This document shows, one piece after another, positions 33,182 to 36,932 of a stretch of DNA of 36,932 nt; the first letter of the stretch is position 1; every line of letters begins with the position of its first letter. The stretch comes from CAZPQV01 sp964588705. GTDB lineage: Bacteria > Bacteroidota > Bacteroidia > Flavobacteriales > Weeksellaceae. Where the stretch lies: assembly GCA_964588705.1 (NCBI GenBank), contig CAZPQV010000018.1:1-36932 (forward strand), given 5' to 3'. The notes below the pieces were generated by a model, which was not told where the DNA came from, made no database searches, and saw only the letters and a program-made list of their open reading frames with translations. The position numbers and the translations under genes were made by a program.

Positions 33182-34516
33182 ATGTATAGTTTTTCACCTA
33201 AGTTAAAATTAGTTTCTATTATCCTACTTGTTGCGGGACTGGTTCTTTTCGCAGGAGGATATTTCTTAAATAGCAGTTACGATCAGCCTGCTGTAGAGCA
33301 GATGATGGAGCAGGTAGCAGCAAAAGGTATTGATGCTCCGTCTCACTCAAGTGAAGTAGCTCTTGAGAATAAAGACCATGCGGCACATGTGGAGCATGCC
33401 ATGCATCAGGTACATAATCAGCCTTTGGCATCAATGCATCTTGTAGCAGCATTTTTCTTTGGATTAGCTTGTTGTGTACTGTTTTTCTACGCTATTCAGC
33501 ACGTTGCTCATGCAGGATGGTCTATCATCGTAACAAGAGTAATGGAAGGGATTGCTTATTTCATTCCTTTCGCCGGTGTAGTACTTATCATCATTATGTT
33601 GCTGAATGTGATGCATTACGGTCACCTTTTCCATTGGATGGATCCAACTTTGGTAGATCCTGATCATGCTAACTTTGATGTAATTATTTACGAAAAATCA
33701 AAATATCTGAATACTCCGTTTTATGCAGTAAGAACATTTCTATTTGTAGGATTGGCAACATTCTTCGCATGGAAACTTAGAACGCTGTCTAAGAAGATGG
33801 ACGAAACAAAATCAAGAGAAGTTTACAAATCTATGTACACATGGAACGTACTTTATATCGTATTCTTCGGTTTTGCTTCTGCAGCTTGGGCTTGGGACTG
33901 GTTGATGTCTATTGACTCTCACTGGTATTCTACAATGTATATCTGGTATTCAATGGTAAGTACGCTTACTTCGGGTATTGCTGCAATTATCCTGATTTCA
34001 GTATATCTTAAAAAGAAAGGTGCACTTCCTGAATTTAACGATAATCACCTTCACGACCTTGCAAAATATCTATTTGCGACAAGTATGTTGTGGACGTATA
34101 CATGGTTTGCGCAGTACATGCTTTACTGGTATGCCAACGTTCCGGAAGAGGCCAATTATTTCTTCGGCAGATTTGAACACTATGAGGCGTCTTATCTGCC
34201 AATGCTTATTCCTAACTTCCTTATTCCATTAGCAGTAATGGTAAGTTCAAGCATTAAGAGAAATTACAAAGTTGTAGTAATTATGGCAATTATTGTAATT
34301 CTTGGACATATCTGGGATTTCTTCAATATGGTAATGCCTGGTACAGTTGGTCCGTATTGGCAAACTGCATCTAACCTGTTATTAGTTTTAGGTTCTGTTT
34401 TATTCTTCGTAGGACTTTTCATCTACGTTGTAATGAACAAGATGTCGAAGCTAAAACTTATTCCGGAAGGAAACCCATTCGTTCACGAATCGAAGATTTT
34501 CGAATATCCTTTCTAA
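33182..34516 (+). CDS. actF: Alternative complex III subunit ActF (NrfD-like membrane subunit)
   Basis: A 444-residue integral membrane subunit related to ActC, with about ten membrane helices. After helix one (about 9-29) there is a His-rich soluble loop (about 48-80, with HSSEVALENKDHAAHVEHAMHQVH in part). The later region includes SAAWAWDWLMSIDSHWYSTMY and WFAQYMLYWYANVPEE, typical of ActF. It belongs to the membrane module of the complex. It is the last gene of the operon, with a terminator 20 bases after its stop. No cytochrome oxidase genes follow here, unlike some Bacteroidota act loci. Confidence 0.93.
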   Translation: MYSFSPKLKLVSIILLVAGLVLFAGGYFLNSSYDQPAVEQMMEQVAAKGIDAPSHSSEVALENKDHAAHVEHAMHQVHNQPLASMHLVAAFFFGLACCVLFFYAIQHVAHAGWSIIVTRVMEGIAYFIPFAGVVLIIIMLLNVMHYGHLFHWMDPTLVDPDHANFDVIIYEKSKYLNTPFYAVRTFLFVGLATFFAWKLRTLSKKMDETKSREVYKSMYTWNVLYIVFFGFASAAWAWDWLMSIDSHWYSTMYIWYSMVSTLTSGIAAIILISVYLKKKGALPEFNDNHLHDLAKYLFATSMLWTYTWFAQYMLYWYANVPEEANYFFGRFEHYEASYLPMLIPNFLIPLAVMVSSSIKRNYKVVVIMAIIVILGHIWDFFNMVMPGTVGPYWQTASNLLLVLGSVLFFVGLFIYVVMNKMSKLKLIPEGNPFVHESKIFEYPF

Positions 34517-34535
34517 AACAAATAAAAACAATATC

Positions 34536-34563
34536 AAAATCCCGGTTCATTTGCCGGGATTTT
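34536..34563 (+). terminator. Terminator of the act operon
   Basis: A perfect ten-base-pair stem, AAAATCCCGG/CCGGGATTTT, with loop TTCATTTG, followed by T-rich sequence on the plus strand. Confidence 0.92.
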
Positions 34564-34564
34564 C

Positions 34565-34572
34565 TATTTTTG
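34565..34572 (+). promoter_or_regulatory. -7 promoter box of the 34589 gene
   Basis: TATTTTTG matches TAnnTTTG, 16 bases before the ATG, directly after the act terminator. No -33 element at a normal distance is visible. Confidence 0.45.
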
Positions 34573-34588
34573 TATAAAATCAATTGCA

Positions 34589-35746
34589 ATGAAACGTGGA
34601 TTACTTTTGTTAGCGGCAATACTTTTTACACTGGTTTCGTGCAAGAAAGATGCCGTGGATGCTACCAGCACCAAAACCTTTCAGTCAAGTATTAACGATA
34701 TGGCTTCGCAACTTACCACTCTCGAACAGGTAAAGTTTAATGAAGCGCTTTATATCCTTAAGACTTTTGGTGTTGAAGGCGATAATGACGTGCAGGAACT
34801 TGCCAATTTAGGTAAACTGATCAACGGCATGAAAGTCCCACAAATTATGGCAATGGCAGACCGCGTTGCAGCCGAAAACGGAATTGAATGGACGAGCACC
34901 GGACCGCCGTCACTTGGTGAAATGAACATTTTTGGAAATGAAGAGGCTTCGGAATATGATGCCAACGATGTAAAGGCAAGTTCACTGGGACTCACAACTA
35001 TCGAGATCATGAAAGATTCAATTCTTGGTCCTAAAGGAATTCAGGTTATTCCAAGACTTTTGGATGGCAGCGGAAAACCAATCGAATTCAGCGGAGCAGC
35101 ACTCGAGACTATTCTTGAAGTAAGCAGCGGCGGAAACAGAGTTTTAACCTCTAAAAACCTGATGCAGGATAACGATTTTAAAGGATTCACCATAAGAATG
35201 GCTTCGTTGGCTAAAGACAAGATTGTTGATGATAAGATTGATGTAACGGTTTCTGTAAAAACGACATCAAAAACGCATAAAATGTCGAAAATTGGAATTC
35301 CAATTAATCCAAATGCTTTACTAATGCCTCAAGGAAAAGCGGAACCTGCAGATGATGGGATAATTCCGGTTGATACCAGTTTAGATCCTGCAATAAGCGA
35401 TGGACAGGATAATACTGCAGCTCCGGCGACCGGTGATCCAAAAACGACAGTAACAAGATTTTTGAATAATCTGAGTTCGCAGAACTTCCGTGGTGCTTAC
35501 GATACTTCTGCCAATCCGAATTGGGGTTCTTATGAGACATTCTCTAACCCGACTTCCGGTTTTGGAAGCGTAAAAAATATTAGTGTTAAGAATATTTCTA
35601 CAAATTCTTCAAGCGGTAATTCAGCCAGTGTGAACGCTACTTATGATGTTACTGATAAAAACGGGAATACCACATCATTATTGGTAACTTTCGGGCTGAA
35701 AAATGTAAACGGAGAGTGGAAAATTTCAAGCTATCAAATCAATTAA
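34589..35746 (+). CDS. Lipoprotein of unknown function with NTF2-like C-terminal domain
   Basis: A 385-residue lipoprotein with lipobox LVSC (Cys18). The N-terminal part (about 30-110) is helical and includes ANLGKLINGMKVPQIMAMAD. A middle beta-rich part spans about 140-235. After a Pro/Asp linker, the last 100 residues (KTTVTRFLNNLSSQNFRGAY and on to GEWKISSYQIN) look like an NTF2-like or SnoaL-like fold. It is not clear what it binds. The next gene, apt, begins only three bases after its stop, so the two are co-transcribed; a functional link is not obvious. I do not recognise the family by name. Confidence 0.78.
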   Translation: MKRGLLLLAAILFTLVSCKKDAVDATSTKTFQSSINDMASQLTTLEQVKFNEALYILKTFGVEGDNDVQELANLGKLINGMKVPQIMAMADRVAAENGIEWTSTGPPSLGEMNIFGNEEASEYDANDVKASSLGLTTIEIMKDSILGPKGIQVIPRLLDGSGKPIEFSGAALETILEVSSGGNRVLTSKNLMQDNDFKGFTIRMASLAKDKIVDDKIDVTVSVKTTSKTHKMSKIGIPINPNALLMPQGKAEPADDGIIPVDTSLDPAISDGQDNTAAPATGDPKTTVTRFLNNLSSQNFRGAYDTSANPNWGSYETFSNPTSGFGSVKNISVKNISTNSSSGNSASVNATYDVTDKNGNTTSLLVTFGLKNVNGEWKISSYQIN

Positions 35747-35749
35747 AAT

Positions 35750-36286
35750 ATGGTTTCAGCAGAACTTGTAAAACGACTTGAGGAAACAATTGAGAATATT
35801 CCGGATTTCCCAATTGAAGGAATTCAGTTTAAAGATATAACCCCAATTTTTCTTAATCCAAAACTCTACGAAGATGTGATTGAGGAACTGGCTGCATTCA
35901 GCAGAGGAAAAGTAGATGCCGTTTGCGGAATTGAAAGCCGTGGCTATCTTTTCGGGATTGCCATTGCAGTGGCTTTGGAAGTGCCATTTATTTTAATCAG
36001 AAAAGCAGGAAAACTGCCACCGCCACTCGTTTCTCAAAAGTATGATTTGGAATACGGTTCCGCAGAAATAGAAATGCGTGAAGGTCAATTGAAACCGGGC
36101 CAAAGAGTTTTGATTCACGATGATTTGCTCGCTACCGGAGGAACCACCGAAGCTGCAGCCAAACTGATTGAAAAACAGGGAGGAACAGTTTCGCAATTCA
36201 GCTTTTTGATTGTTTTAAAAGATTTAAAAGGAGAAGAAAAACTGTTGAAAACCGGCGCAGAAGTTCATAAGATTTTGGAATATTAA
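35750..36286 (+). CDS. apt: Adenine phosphoribosyltransferase
   Basis: A 178-residue cytoplasmic purine-salvage enzyme that makes AMP from adenine and PRPP. The PRPP-binding motif is RVLIHDDLLATGGTTEAAAKL, and FPIEGIQFKDITPIFLNP and CGIESRGYLFGIAIA are typical of APT. KAGKLPPPLVSQKYDLEYGS is the catalytic-loop region. Length and ATG at 35750 are standard. It is probably co-transcribed with the lipoprotein gene before it and is followed by a good terminator. Confidence 0.96.
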   Translation: MVSAELVKRLEETIENIPDFPIEGIQFKDITPIFLNPKLYEDVIEELAAFSRGKVDAVCGIESRGYLFGIAIAVALEVPFILIRKAGKLPPPLVSQKYDLEYGSAEIEMREGQLKPGQRVLIHDDLLATGGTTEAAAKLIEKQGGTVSQFSFLIVLKDLKGEEKLLKTGAEVHKILEY

Positions 36287-36315
36287 CAAAAAAAGCCTCG
36301 AAAAGAGGCTTTTTA
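36287..36315. terminator. Bidirectional terminator after apt
   Basis: A perfect ten-base-pair stem, AAAAAGCCTC/GAGGCTTTTT, with loop GAAAA, lies between convergent genes. Confidence 0.93.
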
Positions 36316-36319
36316 GATT

Positions 36320-36871
36320 TTAACAGGATTCACTAAGGTAGCATCGGGATAATTTATCATTTTCAAATTCTAGAACAATTTGAAAATCGCTATTGGTTGG
36401 GAAAATTAAAGCATGGTCTTCCTTTTGAAACTTTATTTTCGTTCCCAATTCTTTTATTAATTCTTCTTGCGTATTTTCTTTATTTAGATTTTTATCCCCT
36501 ATATTGAACTTAATATTTCCCGTGATGATTTTAAAATTTATTTCATCCAAAAAATAGTTGCTTTCTTCATTTCCTATAAATTGAAAACCGTTATACTGTA
36601 ATAGTTCAAATTTTTGATTTTGGACTTCATTTGAAAACGAGCCACATTCATAGTCGGATTTGGAGATTTTTAGTGGATTTCCGAAGTCTTTCAATATGTT
36701 GTTTTTATGAACTCCAAAAACAGGCATACTGTTTATGGTAATATCTTTATATAAATTTATGTTATGAATATCTTCAGTATCAGTATCATTTATTTGAGAC
36801 ATTTCATTAACTTTTTTCTCCGTACACGAAAAAAGAATAACAAGAGAGATAAAAAGCAATATTTTTTTCAT
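36320..36871 (-). CDS. Small lipoprotein of unknown function
   Basis: A 183-residue lipoprotein with signal peptide and lipobox LFSC (Cys16). The rest is Asn/Asp/Glu/Lys-rich with alternating hydrophobic residues. It includes NSMPVFGVHKNNILKDFG, which resembles a short regular helix-turn segment, and ends YLSESC with a free C-terminal cysteine. I recognise no domain. It is monocistronic here; the region upstream has no clear promoter consensus before the window ends. Confidence 0.78.
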   Translation of the reverse strand: MKKILLFISLVILFSCTEKKVNEMSQINDTDTEDIHNINLYKDITINSMPVFGVHKNNILKDFGNPLKISKSDYECGSFSNEVQNQKFELLQYNGFQFIGNEESNYFLDEINFKIITGNIKFNIGDKNLNKENTQEELIKELGTKIKFQKEDHALIFPTNSDFQIVLEFENDKLSRCYLSESC

Positions 36872-36932
36872 TGTTTTAATTACTATTTAAAATTAATTAT
36901 TTAATAAGTTTAAACCGTATAGTTTTAGGATA

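Noticed and set aside
28..36871. Many other open frames of 60-160 codons on the opposite strand of real genes
   Set aside because: They overlap well-supported genes, lack promoters and show no recognisable family or natural composition.
1..36932. CRISPR array, prophage, toxin-antitoxin or defence system
   Set aside because: No spaced direct repeats, no integrase or transposase, and no recognisable defence genes were found; the content is core housekeeping genes.

Overview
The window is a chromosomal core segment of a Bacteroidota bacterium of the class Flavobacteriia, most likely the Chryseobacterium group (family Weeksellaceae). This rests on the gene set (gliding lipoprotein GldH, a GLPGLI protein, alternative complex III, RicT next to GldH and PBP1A), the AT-rich spacers, the lack of strong Shine-Dalgarno sites, and many promoters of the Bacteroidota type (TTTG, about 19-20 bases, TAnnTTTG). 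The genus is an inference. The sequence is draft quality: five runs of ten N mark gaps whose true size is unknown, and all lie inside or at the end of genes.

Layout. 1-3398 (minus strand): exbB-exbD-tonB-folC, a tightly coupled operon for energy transduction to the outer membrane plus folate polyglutamylation, followed by tRNA-Val(TAC) with its own promoter and terminator. 3492-3953 is an acidic protein of unknown function. 4124-5917 is a DUF885 lipoprotein that looks like a metallopeptidase. 6025-7127 holds nth (interrupted by an in-frame stop) and bcp, which diverge from nearly touching promoters. 7124-8130 is a GNAT acetyltransferase and a YdeI/DUF1905 protein. 8186-12176 is the suf operon (sufA-sufB-sufC-sufD) behind a very clear promoter. 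12363-14933 holds a GLPGLI protein, ribosomal L25 and prs. 15027-17946 is an outer-membrane FadL-type protein, damaged by a gap and a foreign-looking insert, with an SGNH-hydrolase lipoprotein. 18259-22414 is ricT-gldH-PBP1A. 22467-25349 is selO and a multipass membrane protein. 25396-25929 is a SPOR-domain protein. 26114-34516 is the complete actABCDEF operon for alternative complex III, the quinol:electron-acceptor oxidoreductase that replaces cytochrome bc1. 34589-36871 holds a lipoprotein, apt and a second lipoprotein of unknown function.

The genes fit housekeeping functions: respiration (act), Fe-S assembly (suf) that could supply the clusters of ActB, nucleotide metabolism (prs makes PRPP and apt uses it), cell wall (PBP1A) and envelope proteins. 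I saw no phage, CRISPR array, complete insertion sequence or defence system, and I do not claim a new system here. The points that most deserve a second look are two in-frame stops in conserved core genes (nth and actB), two gap junctions flanked by direct repeats that look like mis-joined contigs (folC and fadL), a six-heme ActA, an Nth without the Fe-S cysteines, and a coherent set of promoters.
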